64,000 bases of DNA, from assembly GCA_006384855.1 (NCBI GenBank), contig VCJN01002894.1, forward strand, positions 1 to 64,000, written 5' to 3'. The stretch comes from Tetraselmis striata. Taxonomy: Eukaryota > Chlorophyta > Chlorodendrophyceae > Chlorodendrales > Chlorodendraceae. Numbering within the stretch: the stretch's first letter is position 1; every line of letters starts with the position of its first letter. Below the pieces are notes generated by a model. That model did no database searches, was not told the origin of the DNA, and saw only the letters and a program-made list of their open reading frames with translations. This document shows positions 1 to 11,500 of this stretch, piece by piece. Both the position numbers and the translations under genes were made by a program.

Positions 1-489
1 GACTTGACGAGTTGGGTGGCCGAACGCGGGAAGTCAGTTAGCACTGATAGCGGGTCAAGCTGGCCCGCGGCCAGTAACGGAATGAATTGGTGCGGTGGGA
101 GGAGACCTCTGCGCCGGCGGGGGGGGGGGGGGGGGGGGGGGGAGGGTGCGGGGAGGAGGTGGGTAGGGGGGGGGGGGAAGGGGGGGGGGGGGGGGGGGTC
201 AAGGATGATCCCTATATATACTTCAAAATTACACGTACCGGTACGAGTGCCAGTAAATCTAATGTTACGGTATACCTACGATATGGGCTCTGGGCCGAGT
301 TATAGCTACCCTCAAGATTTGGAGAGGGTTTCCTTTATGACAAAGCGGCTTTTTTAGTATTGTCAGCAGCGGTCCCGTTAAGGAAAACCCTGCGTAGGCG
401 ACGCTCCGTTATAGTCAACGCTCCGACGCTCCGTTATAGGCAAGCAAATAATAATCGCAGGAGCATTATTATGCAAGACTAATCAGAGG

Positions 490-1384
490 TACACCTGCCC
501 ACAAAAGTCTTGCCGCCCTTGTCAAGCATCAATTGTAGATTGGCCCATTATGAGCCCTCCCCTTCGTTTCTGGCTGCGCCCTTCAATGTGTCATACGTGA
601 ACACGACGTGGGGGGAGCCCTAAGTGGCTTTTGTTGTGCTCTCGTTAAAAAAGCCATACGTGTGTGTGTGTCATTGTTCAGGGTTGCTTGGTAATGAATT
701 TGATAACCCCATGTCCCGAGGGCACGATTTCTTATATCGCACGTACGTGCTGGGTTCTATCTAATTATACGGATGCACGCCAAGAGGTAGCTATACCATC
801 GTACAGCACATTCACAAAGGCGCGCTCTCCCCACCGTCGGCATGCAAGCAAGTGAGCAGTTCCCGCAAAACGGCCAATACTGCGATTAAGGCTTGCTCCA
901 AAACCAGCCCACCTACAGGTGTTGTCCGCATTCAATGCGCCCTTGCTTGGTAGAGCCGGGCTTCATCCCATACTGCGCAGGGGTGCAGCCCCCGAGTCAG
1001 TGGGTGGGTCCGTATGGTCACCTGCAAGGGCATCGTCCAGGGTATGTGGTAGGGTTGGCCATCAATGCGCTCCCATATTCTGCTATTGGGCTGCGCGTAG
1101 CGGGCCCCTAAGCGGGGGAAATCCGCCCGCGCGGGGCGAGTACACCGCCTTTTTTATCGGGATGCGAGTCGCGTGGAAAGCCACTGTACTAGGGTTTGTA
1201 GGAGAACCTAAAAATATTTGCATCCCCCCCCCCCCCCCCCCCCCCCTACCCCCCTCGGTTATATTTCCACCGAGGGCCCCGGCAGGGTTCGAACCAGTGC
1301 GGAGCGGAAATCACGAGCGTAACAGGCAGCCCCCCCCCCCCCCCCCCCCCCCCCCCGCGCGCCGCCATGTATCACATCTCAAGC
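490..1384 (+). repeat. Left copy of near-terminal direct repeat
   Basis: This stretch matches 63178-64000 in the same orientation with scattered substitutions and small indels; examples are the shared GTCAAGCATCAATTGTAGAT block (at 520 and 63210), the GTATGTGGTAGGG block (1040 and 63714) and GCGGGGGAAATCCGCCCGCG (1113 and 63783). The left copy carries two poly-C runs (1227-1247 and 1331-1356) where the right copy has none or a short one. Near its end lies an inverted tRNA T-arm-like sequence with GGTTCGAACC. Confidence 0.88.
1280..1345 (-). other. tRNA 3'-half-like remnant (B-box) inside the near-terminal repeat
   Basis: Read on the minus strand the sequence contains a T-arm-like GGTTCGAACC motif, which is also the RNA polymerase III B-box. 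The right-hand copy (about 63920-63970) keeps a clean 5-bp T stem around TTCGAAC. The 5' half of a tRNA is not present; a poly-C tract occupies its place. It is therefore a tRNA-derived remnant, not a functional tRNA gene. Confidence 0.4.
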
Positions 1385-1499
1385 CGTGGATGATGAATAT
1401 TCTAAGTTAATTATATCATGAAAATGCGCCACTCTACCACTCGGCGGTCAGCGCCGCCGGTGCTGACGTGGCGATATGGAGAGATACGTACATGGCAAG

Positions 1500-1831
1500 A
1501 CTTACGAGGGGGATTGTAAGTGACGGAATTTACAGAATTGTTGGATCACCGTCTAAAACACTGCCATCAAAACGCCCGGCACTGACCACAAGAGGTCCGC
1601 CCTACCCGTTTGGTAAAATCCTTACACATGGTTTATAAGGTACATTCCTTGTCCGCTCGGTTGAGCAGTCGTCTCGTATGCGACAGGTCCCGGGTTCGAT
1701 TCCTGGTCGATGTATTTCGGCAATGATATCGGCCCAGCGTGTCCTGGCTGGGCGGTTTACCTGGTTGATGCATTAGCCCTTTGGGATTCGAACGAGGCCA
1801 TAGTCTAAGGGCTATGCCATACCCACGACTG
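1500..1831 (+). repeat. Composite tRNA-headed dispersed repeat, copy 1
   Basis: Positions 1500-1620 match 9395-9500 and the reverse complement of 48740-48865. Positions 1641-1714 form a tRNA-like head: a D-arm-like GCTCGGTTGAGC, an anticodon-arm-like stem TCGT/GCGA with a 7-base loop CTCGTAT (anticodon CGT, threonine) and a T-arm GGGTTCGATTCC. The following non-tRNA body (1715-1831) recurs at 8586-8700 and inverted near 48.5 kb. A tRNA-like head with polymerase III boxes followed by an unrelated body is the layout of a tRNA-derived SINE. Confidence 0.72.
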
Positions 1832-1899
1832 AACTTGCAAGTCGCGCGTCGCCCCGAGCAAGCAGTACAATTCTTGGACCGCCCCTACAATGGCGGACT

Positions 1900-2290
1900 G
1901 GCTTTCTACGGCCGTTCGTCTTGTAGGTGCTGCCCCTCCCGCCGGCACTTCATGGAGCTCACACAACCTTCGCAAGGGAGCAGAATCCGCCGCTAACGCC
2001 ATCGGAACTCCATTGTCCAACATTCGCTACCAAGGCGGGTGGGGCACTAACGTCTAACTCCGACGTCGTTCTGGGCTACATCGACCCCAACGTTCTTCCT
2101 TCGTGTGGCGCGTGGTTCTTCGCCGGTCACATCGCGCCCCTCCGTAACTTCCACGTCCAACAAGACTCCGCAGCGGTGGCCTTCCCGGTGCCCCCTTTAT
2201 GACCTGGCGCTACCCCTTCTCCGTCGATCCATCACTCTCTCCGCTCGCTCAACACTGGCAAAACGAGACTCAACTTTGAAATGTTCTGAA
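1900..2290 (+). repeat. Dispersed repeat D, copy 1
   Basis: This sequence is similar throughout to the reverse complement of 33630-34040: both contain CTCCGACGTCGTTCTGG and CGACTCCGCAGC and share spacing. Both copies can be read as a peptide containing NSDVVLxYIxPNxLPSxGxWFF, but stops and frame changes interrupt each copy. It may be a decayed transposon coding remnant. Confidence 0.75.
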
Positions 2291-2718
2291 CTTGTTTATG
2301 TCAGGGTTTCCTCCCTTTCCCTAACCGCTTTTCGGCTACCATGCTGCTCAGTGGTACGGGAACTAGGCACCTGTCGTTGTGCCCTTTTTGAGTGCAGCAC
2401 GAGTGCAGACATAAAAGCAGCCACAACAGCTTAGCCTGCCACCTTATTCCAGTTTCGCTGCGTTACACGCAGCGCCCCCCCCCCCCCCCCCCCCTACTCC
2501 GTTTTCCCTCCACGCTTTCACTTTAAAACTTCCGCCTGCCAATTTCGGCTCTTGTCCGTTTAAAAAGCCTGCGCGACCTTTTTGGCAGCCCAGACTCAAC
2601 TTTGAAATCACTGTTGCCAGTCCTGCCCGGGAGGGCGGCGAGAAAAAACGCGTCATCTGTAACGACCGCGGTGCAAGCAACGACCGTAATTTTCGTCTAT
2701 ATCGCGGTACGGGGTACA

Positions 2719-2726
2719 TATAAATA
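2719..2726 (+). promoter_or_regulatory. TATA-like box upstream of the large gene
   Basis: TATAAATA lies about 350 bp before the ATG at 3077. It is the best TATA match in that interval, but AT-rich words are common in the neighbouring spacers, so the assignment is weak. Confidence 0.2.
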
Positions 2727-2920
2727 TGTATGATGTACTCGTACTCCTTGCAGCAACGGCACCGGCATTAATGAAGGATTCGCGACGGAATTAATCACCG
2801 GCGTTAATCTATGAAGGATTCGCGACGCACACAGGAACTACCTCTACCGGTACCCGGTGCCTGGTGCGTTTTGCGCGGTATCCTTACACCCGTAGCGCTA
2901 CCGGTACTTCTGGATTTCTG

Positions 2921-3007
2921 TATGGATTTCTCGAATGTTGCGTCAGGTAATCACCCCTACCCGTATGGATTTCTCGAATGTTGCACAGGTAATCACCCCT
3001 ACCCGTA
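2921..3007 (+). repeat. Tandem duplication of about 44 bp
   Basis: Two consecutive copies of a unit that starts TGGATTTCTCGAATGTTGC and ends with AATCACCCCTACCCGTA. A diverged single copy of its first part occurs at 9110-9150. The duplication is followed by a GGTACCGGGTACCGG cluster at 3007-3028. Confidence 0.8.
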
Positions 3008-3076
3008 CCGGGTACCGGGTACCGGTACCGTTCTGCCCTTGTACCCACCTGCAGCAAGCGCGGATAGGAGGGAAGC

Positions 3077-4157
3077 ATGCGCGCGGTAAACGCGGGCGGA
3101 GGGAATACTACTCGGGAGCTGCTTGCCCCACCGGCGACAACGCCCACTCGGCCCCGCCGAACGCCAGGTACGACGTACAGTGGTGCGGCTGCCATGGAGG
3201 CCGCAACAACGACAGGCATCGACCCCGCGTCGAGCCCTGGGTCGTCCGGAGACACGGAGGCGGCGGCGCCGGCCCGGAACGGTGCGGGCAGCGAGGGCGG
3301 CGAGGGCGGCCCGGCGGGCGACGGCGCGGCATGCGAGGAGCAGGCCACAGCGGCGCGCGCGGCGGGCGGCGAGAGCGCCGACCAGCCAAGCAACGTGGAC
3401 ACCCCCGGCGAGAACCTGGGGCCCAGGTGAGATCCATTGCTACACCGGTTCTCGAACCTTTCCCGCGCTTACGCGGCCACACTCTCGGTCTCGAGCGAGG
3501 CCAGCGAGGGAAGGACGCGAATAGCGTGTTCGTAAGAGGGAACAAGCATTTGCAGGTTTATTAGCGCGTAACGGATGTACGGACGATGTACTGGTGTATA
3601 CGCGCCCCATGTGGCGAGCTGACTTGGGCAAGCTTCAGCGCAGGTATCCCATGTCGGTGTAGGACTCAGACAGCAGGGCCAGGGGCGCGCGTTAACTCGG
3701 CATTTGCACTCGAAAGGGTGGCGGAGCGAGCGCGCGCGTGTTGGTTGGCGCGGGGGGGGGGGGGGGGGGGGGGGCATGATACAGGAAAAGCCACCGCGGG
3801 GCGGACCTTGATGGGGGCGAAGGCGGAGGGGGAGGGGGAGAAGAAAAGGGAGTCTCGGGAAATAGGGCCCCAGCGTCAGAGTGGGACCGACATCAGGCTG
3901 AATTCTGACTGGCTGCTCGCCCAGCGGGGATGTTGGGATGCCAGCGAAGGAGGAGCTGATGCTGCCGCCGAGATCCCACCGCGCCAGGTGCGCCCACCGC
4001 TATTCCGGGCGCGGAAAACAAATTAACACACCGCGCTCTCTTCGCCATGCAACAGTGCTCCGAATTTTGTTCAGCTTTACTCTCCTCCAATGATTGACGC
4101 GACGTGGCATCAGGGTAGCGTCGCATGCGCCGACACGGCAGCCAAGCTCGGCTCCTC

Positions 4158-4190
<33 letters not shown>

Positions 4191-5471
4191 ACATGCAGGA
4201 GGCCGCCTGGGCCCAGGATGAGCATGGACGTGGCCACGGGGGTGGGGGCACCGCCGGACGCAAAGCGGCGGCCGCCCAACAGGTCCGCCTCGGAGCAAAC
4301 ATTCGCGTCAAGCAACGCGCTGTCCATGGCCGACCATCACAACACCCCTGAGTGGAAGGCGCTGATAGAGTCTGCCAAGCGAGGCTCCACTTCCTCTGGT
4401 AAACTTAGCTTGACGCAGAGGTAACGTCTTCCCCACCTCGCTCCTCTTCGCATCCTCCTGGCAGCAGGCTCTGGATCTGTCTTCTCCCTGTGCTGGGCGG
4501 CACGCTTGGCAATGTCCTTTCCCGCTGCTCTGCAGCACACTTTGCATCGCACTGCGCTTCGCACCCTCTCCCACGGCCCCATCCAACCTCCCCCGCCTAC
4601 CCCCATCGCATGTTTCGCAGGAAAATGGAGGCAGAGATGACTTGGCGGACTGACGGGGAAGCGGGTGTGGGCCGCGGGGACTCATTCAACAGACCGCATC
4701 CTTCTAGAACACCCTCATGGCAGACCTCCGGGTCAGCCAGCGCCCACGTGAGCCCCAAGCTGAGCAGAACGTTCACCCCGACAAACCCGCAGCTGGCGTC
4801 CCTGATGAGCAGAGAATCCCAGAGCCTGCGGGGGGCGCCGGGCGGGGCTCCGGTGCCACCCCACCTCAGTCCGGAGATGGGCAGAATCCTGAGCAAAATG
4901 TCGCCGACGAGGGGTGCACACCGGACCCTGTCGGAGCAGTTCCATAGGCCGCCAAGCAGGGCCGTGCCCTTGCGCGCGGAGGTGGGAGGCTCGGATCACG
5001 GCGTCCGCGGCCCGCTGTCGCATTCCACCCCCAACTTTGCGAAGGACGCGCTGGCGCTGGCCCCTACCAGCGAGTCGCCGAGCAAGAGCGGGTCGCCGCC
5101 CAAAGATGGCAAGGACGCATCGCAGGAGCCCGAGGCCAGTACCTCGTCGGGGGAGCCGCCCGCGCTTGTCACCTACTCGCAGTTCCGCAAGCCCAACCAC
5201 CGCAACAGCTGGGAGACCGGGGCGGATGGCACCCCCAAGACGCCGCAGCTTGGCACCATGATGAGCCGGCAGGTGAGCCGCGCGGCATGTGCTCACGGCA
5301 AGCGCCAACAAATCCCGGAGGGAGGGGGGGATGGCACGCGGGCCTGGCGGGCACTGACAGTAGCTGACGCGCGCCTCACTCTGCCTTCCCAGGTGCGGAT
5401 GGCGCAGGTGGTACAGCGGCGCGCCAACCTGGAGAGCTTATCCTCCAAGACAGACCGGATGGCGGCGTCAG
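3077..5471 (+). other. Exons 1-4 of the large gene: disordered N-terminal region
   Basis: The first four exons encode a low-complexity Ala/Gly/Ser/Pro-rich region of about 430 residues. Several SP or TP dipeptides sit next to basic residues (for example RTPSWQ, SPKLSRTFTP, TPKTPQ), typical of proline-directed kinase sites. Exon 3 (4621-5272) is the longest. Introns 1 and 2 are phase 2, intron 3 phase 0, intron 4 phase 1, and all close in frame. A poly-G run lies in intron 1 (3752-3773), poly-C ends intron 1 (4161-4188), and a 33-base poly-G follows exon 4 (5510-5542). Confidence 0.7.
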
Positions 5472-5507
5472 GTGTGGGGCACGTGGAGGCTGCGGCGCTG
5501 GGAGGGG

Positions 5508-5546
<39 letters not shown>

Positions 5547-8500
5547 TGAGACGGGGGTGCTGACAAACCTATGGGAGCTTTTGTTATTAGCCTCATCAAA
5601 TTGGGCTTGCATGCAACGGATAATAACAGTTGTCTCAGTACCGCTGAAGATTTGTCTACCTTGACCTCCGGCTGGCAGCGCGGCTCTCATCCGATGTGTT
5701 CTTATCACGGCGTCGGCACCCGTAGTTTCACATGCCCCAAAATCATGAATAATTTTTCAGCATTGAGGTGGAGCACCCAGGTTTAGTTTGATACATGCAG
5801 CTTTTCTCTCATCTCGGGAGGGGGGGGGGGGGGGGTAGGTGGGCAGAAGCAATAGTACGTAGCAACCTCATAGCGATGATCGCGAGTGGGGCACACCTGC
5901 CGATGCAGCCCCCGGGCGCTCAGATGCAGTTAACATCGGCCTGGCTGCCTCCGGCTCTGCAGGGAAGTCGTACGTGGAGTCGGCTAAGTCTGGGGATGGG
6001 GCCCTGGATGAGCACGAGCAGATCTGGGGCATGTTTGGGCAGGACCACGTGCGGCTGCTCTACCTCATCTACTGCTACACCATGATCCAGGTGCGCAAAG
6101 CCCCCCTTCCAACATTACTTAACCTTACCGTAACTCTGCTTTCCCCTGGTTGTCCTCTCATCGAGTGGTGGTGGGGCTCTGCCACCGGGCGCGCCCCTAT
6201 CAGTCACCCATGTCGCATGCAAGCCTACATGGTTTAACATGGCCACCCATGGCCGCCAGTGGCTAAGCGCTGCGCCCTCACGCCCCCCGCCCCCCCCCTC
6301 CCCCCCCCCCTCCCCCCCCCCCTCCCCCCCCCCTCCCCCCCCCCCACCCCACCCCACCCCGCCTCGCCCGCCGGCTAGACGGACAACGTGGTGGAGGCCA
6401 ATGGGGAGCCGCGCCTGGCAGCCGTGCCGCCCATGGAGCCGCCGCAACTCGGGGACGACTTCCTGTCGGAGGGGGACGCCTCCGCAGACATGTGGATCCG
6501 GAAGATGCCGCTCATGGTGTTCATGTATGAGGGCATTGTGCAGGGTGAGCCCCCCCCCCCCCCCCCCCCCCCCCCAGCACACACACCCCAACATCCCCTG
6601 CCCACACATTTTTGGGCTCCCGCGCCCCCTGGTCGAGATTCGCTGTCGTGTGATTCGCTGTCGTGTCTTACCAACTAAGTCTGACTGTAGTTGCTTTCAG
6701 TCAGACTCTGCTGCGATGCAATGCGTATTTTGTCACCCTTGTCGGCGAGGATGACGGGCCCAGCAGCACTAAAAATGCCCCCGATTGCGTAGGACGGGGC
6801 ATTGCAATGGTCTGCTTTCTTTTTTTGGGGAGGGGGGGGCAAGTGTAGTGTCTATGTGTTGTACTCACCAACATTCGACACCTCACTTTGCTGCTGTTAC
6901 AGAAGGCACTCAGCCAGTCATTCCGTGCACGCCCTCTGGAAGGCGGGCTGTTACGCCTGAGAGCTCTTGATGGCAAACCACAGTAGAGTGCGGATCCTCA
7001 GGGGCCTCGAAATGCTGCCGGTCTGCTCATTAGGATCCCAACACGCATCCTTACTTACCTGCTCGATTGGGTTCACAGAGCCAGCGTGTGGACTTGAGTG
7101 CAGGGATTCTGGGGGGATAATGCCAGAAGGCATTCCCGTTCTTGCCATGGTTGTATGTTGCGTTCATCGCGTACTCAAAAGTGTGGACCAAAGGAGGGGA
7201 TACTTGAGTTTGTTTTTTCATTCCCGTAAAGTACACAATCGCAGCAATGGCATGTCTTTGTCAGGACGGTGCACTGACCGGCACCTCAGTAGCAGCTGAG
7301 GAACACGATGAGGGGCTTGATGTGATGGTTTAAAAATCGCTGTGCAGCACGCCATGAGCAGACCATGGTACACTCGGTTGGAGAAATGCCACCGCAGATT
7401 GTTAATGACTGCCCCGTCCTCATTCTGCCACGGCAGGGGTGTTTGACTACGACTACGCACCGGCTGCAGAGATGGTGGACGGCCGCCGTGTGTACCTCAA
7501 CCTCACGCAGGAGGGCCGCGACGACCTGGACGACTTGCGGCAGGTGCGGTCCTGGTGTTCTTTGCGGCACTGCTGGCGGAACCGTAGGCACGCATGCGAC
7601 TACCTTTGGAGGCACTAGGACCTGCAGACATGCGCAGATTCCCCCCCCCCCCCCCCCCCCCTTCAACTCTTCTGCTTCTCCTGTTGCCATGGTGATGCAC
7701 TGACACGGTTGGCTATTGTGGTGCTTCGCAGAGCGGGCTGCTCTTTGGATTGAAAATGTCCAGCGTGACGTACATCTCCACCGTCTCATTCCGTCCAACG
7801 CCCGACGGCCTGCGCCTCCTCGCAACGCGGCTTCGCCCAGAGGATCGCGAGGTACGACTCAGTGCAATGCGCTCTGCTGCACCACTGCTCACCCTCTCGC
7901 AAACACACACTTCTTCGGATGCTACCATAACACCCCCATATACCGGCAACAACGTGTTCCTCCTTGGCAAGGTTTCGGTGCAAACAGGTGGGAATGCTTG
8001 ATCCTGAACTAACTGATGCTTTGGCGTTCACGCCGCTGCTTGCCGCCACGCAGGCGGTGCACAGCCTGATATATGCGCCAGGGGAGCCGCTGCTCCAATC
8101 ATCCCTGCTGCGCGTGGCCTGGGACAAAAAGCAGCGCACGTTTGTCATATACAGCACACAAGGCTACCGGCAGCCCTCATCCATCACGGACGTGGAGAGC
8201 GTTAGCTACGTCTCCAGCCCCTACATCCCGCAGGCAAGTGACCCCCCCCCCCCCCCCCCCCCCTACCGGCACGATACAGCGATGTATAAAATGTAGTCGT
8301 ACCTACGGCGGGTATGTATTGCATTATTGCAGTATTGCACTACAATTTGCACAATTGGAATAATACTGAAGCGTAGGAATAATACTTACGTACGCCAAAG
8401 CCACGCCGAAAGACGCCCGTGAGCGTTTTTCCTTGGCATGTATTATTTTAAAAGTGTCTGTAGGATTTTCAGACTATTTTCTGCATTTTACTAATTACAA

Positions 8501-11500
8501 CGAAACTACAAGGTACCTGTACACTCCTCCGCTCGGTTGAGCGGTCGTCTAGTATGCGAGAGGTCCCGTGATCGAATCCTGGTCAAAGTATTTCGGCGAT
8601 ATCGGCCCGGCGTGTCCCGGGTTTACCCGGTTGATGCATTAGCCCTTGGGGGTTCGAATGAGGCAATGGTCTATGGGCTATGCTAGACCTACGACTGCAG
8701 TTGGCGCACGAGGTCAAGTGCTGGGGCGGCTTCGGTCGATGTCCCGGGGCGAACTCTACTTTACTTTTACTCCTCTGGTGCATTTTAGATACTCGTACTC
8801 CTATAGTACTACAGGTGCTGCAGTACTACAGGTGCTGCCATAGGTATGTGTCCCGCATGGTGGCCGTCATCCTCCTCGCACGATTCGGGGTGCTGCTCGG
8901 CACATGTATAGGAATGATAGTGGACGTTTTTTTTCTATTGCCTTTTCGGATGGTTTCCTGATCGCCTGCTGCAGCAAGCTCTTGTGTTAACTATATATAT
9001 ATACATATATATAAGATAAAAGAATGATAGCTCAGGTGATGTCGTTTGAGTGTACACTGGTAGGTTGCAGTGTACCTACGCGTATATATATAGATTTCCT
9101 TCTGGATTTCTGTGTGGATTTCTTGGATGTTGCGTCTAGCACATGTAATCATATATAGGTGGGTGGCGGCGGCAGACATAACATACCACGACGTACTGCA
9201 CTACTAATGAATATATTTTAAATTGGAGCTTTTTGATCGCCCCCGGGACAGGACTGGCACTAGAGAAACTTTCGCAGCGTCTCTACGACGGCCGTTTAGG
9301 CAGCAATCCATTTACGGAAAGCCCTGGGTAGGCGGCGCTCCGTTTTAGTCGTTAAGCAAATTGCCGAAGCATTCTGCAATACTAGCTAATAAAGGGCTAG
9401 TGACGGGATTGCCAACACTGTTGGATCGCCGGCTAAAACGCTGCCATCAAAATACCCGGCACTGACCACGAAAGGTCCGCCCTGCCCGTTTGGGCGTCGG
9501 CGCATTCGAGTATGTAATGCGAGTTGGGGCAAGCTCCAAATCGCGGAGCAAAGCATTTCGGGAGTGCGATACATTTGCAACAAAAAAGGGAATGAGAGGG
9601 AGGGCCCGACGTCATACCTGGAAAAATATCCCATTCCCAGTGAAATCCCAGTAAATTGGAGTAGTTTTACCTGGTACAGCAGGAAAATGGTCTGGTAAGG
9701 AGGACGATTAATCCTTAATTAATAATCTGTTTACTTACCCTACCCTACCGGTACCGATGATGATGATAAAAATTTCGGTTTTGAAGCGACCGACATCATC
9801 AAACAACCGACTCGAGGCAAAGCACCTAACTACTAAGAAACATCAGTACGCATCAGTGGAAACCAGTAGACGACATCAAGCAAGGCTGACATCAGACCAC
9901 ACTACCAAGTACCTGTGTGAATTACATAAAGGGCAGTTCTTCAGAATTAGAAAATCAACATAGCAAGCCGCCTATTAGCTAAAAGCGGCCAAGTATACCT
10001 GTACGCTCTGAGACTGCGCTCGTCGATATACCGAAATGCTCGTCGTCACCGATGCTTCCTGGCTATCGGGGGTTTAATGTACGGGGAAGTCGCCATCCGT
10101 AGGGGGTATCATCGCAGGAATAATGATACGCGCACGACGCGTGACGATGCTACCAGTACTTTGTACCGGTACTGTCCCGGTACGACTCGCGATTAATGCT
10201 GATGATGATATCGTATCGGACATAGCGACTACGGACCGATGAAATGACTATACCCGGGTTCAGGGCTTCTACAGGGCTTAACTACAGGGTTGCCTGATGC
10301 CCCGCACCGATGTCGCTTGCTGGTTGTTTGGCGGTTGCGGTCCCTTTGAAAACCGGAACACCGGTGTGAATACTGGCGACACTACCCGCATCTACTAATC
10401 CTTACCTGGGTACTGATACAGTAGCCGTGCTCGCACAGCAAATAGACAGCCCCTAAGGGTGTGACAAGCCGGCCTCTCTCGGTATCGAAGTGATAGTACT
10501 AAGAGCAATTGTAAAATTATGGTATCGTCTGTGATAGCTCCAAGTGCGTTATGTACCCTCCTTTAGTTATAGGCATATTTGAGAAGCAGGGAAGGATTAA
10601 TAATTGCGTTGCTGTGCTACATACATACCCGTACCCACATATGCATGCACATCCGAGTTATGCTTTGTACCGCACACACATACTCACATTATTGCACCAA
10701 GTGAGCCTACGCCGGCGCGTGCTTGCGGCAGGTGGCGCGGATGTGGGGCCGAGACATGAGCAGCAACCGGGAGCAGGTGCCGCTGCTCGAGCTCGCGAAG
10801 ACCAACATCAAGGACGAGCTGGACGAGGTGCTGCTGCTGGACAGCCCGCGCATCCTGTTTGGGGAGTGGATCCCCATGGGCGCCAACCAGATCTTTGCGC
10901 TCAACGACCGGTTGGGCAGCAGCGAGCGCGTGCAGGTCTGCCGCCACGCGCCCCCTGCCCCGTTGATATTACACTTCCCACCCGCACGGAAAGATGCCTA
11001 TCTCCCGGCGACCCGCTGCTGCCCCGCCTCACCGGCCCTGTTCCGAGTTGTCCCGGCGATGTCGCGGTGCTTGTACCGTTATTGAACTGCGCCAATGCCC
11101 TGGGTGACACTTGCAGGGCGGGCTCTTCACCGCGCAAGTGGACCTCAACCCGCTGAACAGCAACTTCACGTCACCCTCCGACGGGCTGACAGAGGTCCCC
11201 CCCCCCCCCCCCCCCCTGCCGCGGTGCCCCCAGCCACCACTATGATTACCTCCTGCTGGGCAAGATCTATCCAGAGGACTGTCTGTCTGCTCAAGAGTGC
11301 CACAATATGCTCTTGGCGCAGCGCCAGGTCACCCTGAGCCCGAACGTTGGCGCTCAATCATTCTGGGGATGTGTTGTTTTGTGTTATGTGGTGATTTTTC
11401 ATCTAGCCAAGGGATAAGTATATGGCGGGGAAAGGGGGAGCTGCGTTAAGGTGTGCGTATAGCATTCATTGTTCCCTTCAAGTCGGCGCTGCCCTACCCC

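Larger units (their letters stand above)
1..3076. other. Repeat-rich intergenic region
   Basis: No coding exon is recognisable. The stretch holds two poly-G runs (about 120-142 and 180-199), part of a dispersed repeat at 360-480, the 490-1384 repeat that recurs at the right end of the window, a composite tRNA-headed repeat (1500-1831), a repeat at 1900-2290 that recurs inverted near 34 kb, and a 45-bp tandem duplication near 2921-3007. Short open frames here do not show protein-like composition and are better explained as repeat sequence. Confidence 0.7.
8234..10731 (+). other. 2.5-kb GC-AG intron carrying repeats
   Basis: The exon before it ends CAG and the intron begins GCAAGT, the usual form of a GC donor; the acceptor is GGCAG at 10731 and phase 0 is kept on both sides. 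A poly-C run begins about five bases after the donor motif. The intron contains copy 2 of the tRNA-headed repeat, the hairpin-arm repeat at 9240-9300 and the segment at 9395-9600. No internal gene is seen. Confidence 0.65.

Noticed and set aside
1641..1714. Functional tRNA-Thr gene
   Set aside because: The D-arm is compressed, the acceptor stem has a mismatch and a G-U pair near its inner end, and the same head plus body recurs elsewhere, so it is a SINE-type head, not a tRNA gene.
6239..6754. Proline-rich proteins spanning C tracts
   Set aside because: Proline, glycine or arginine runs come directly from poly-C or poly-G in introns; the true exon here is only 6379-6544 in another frame.
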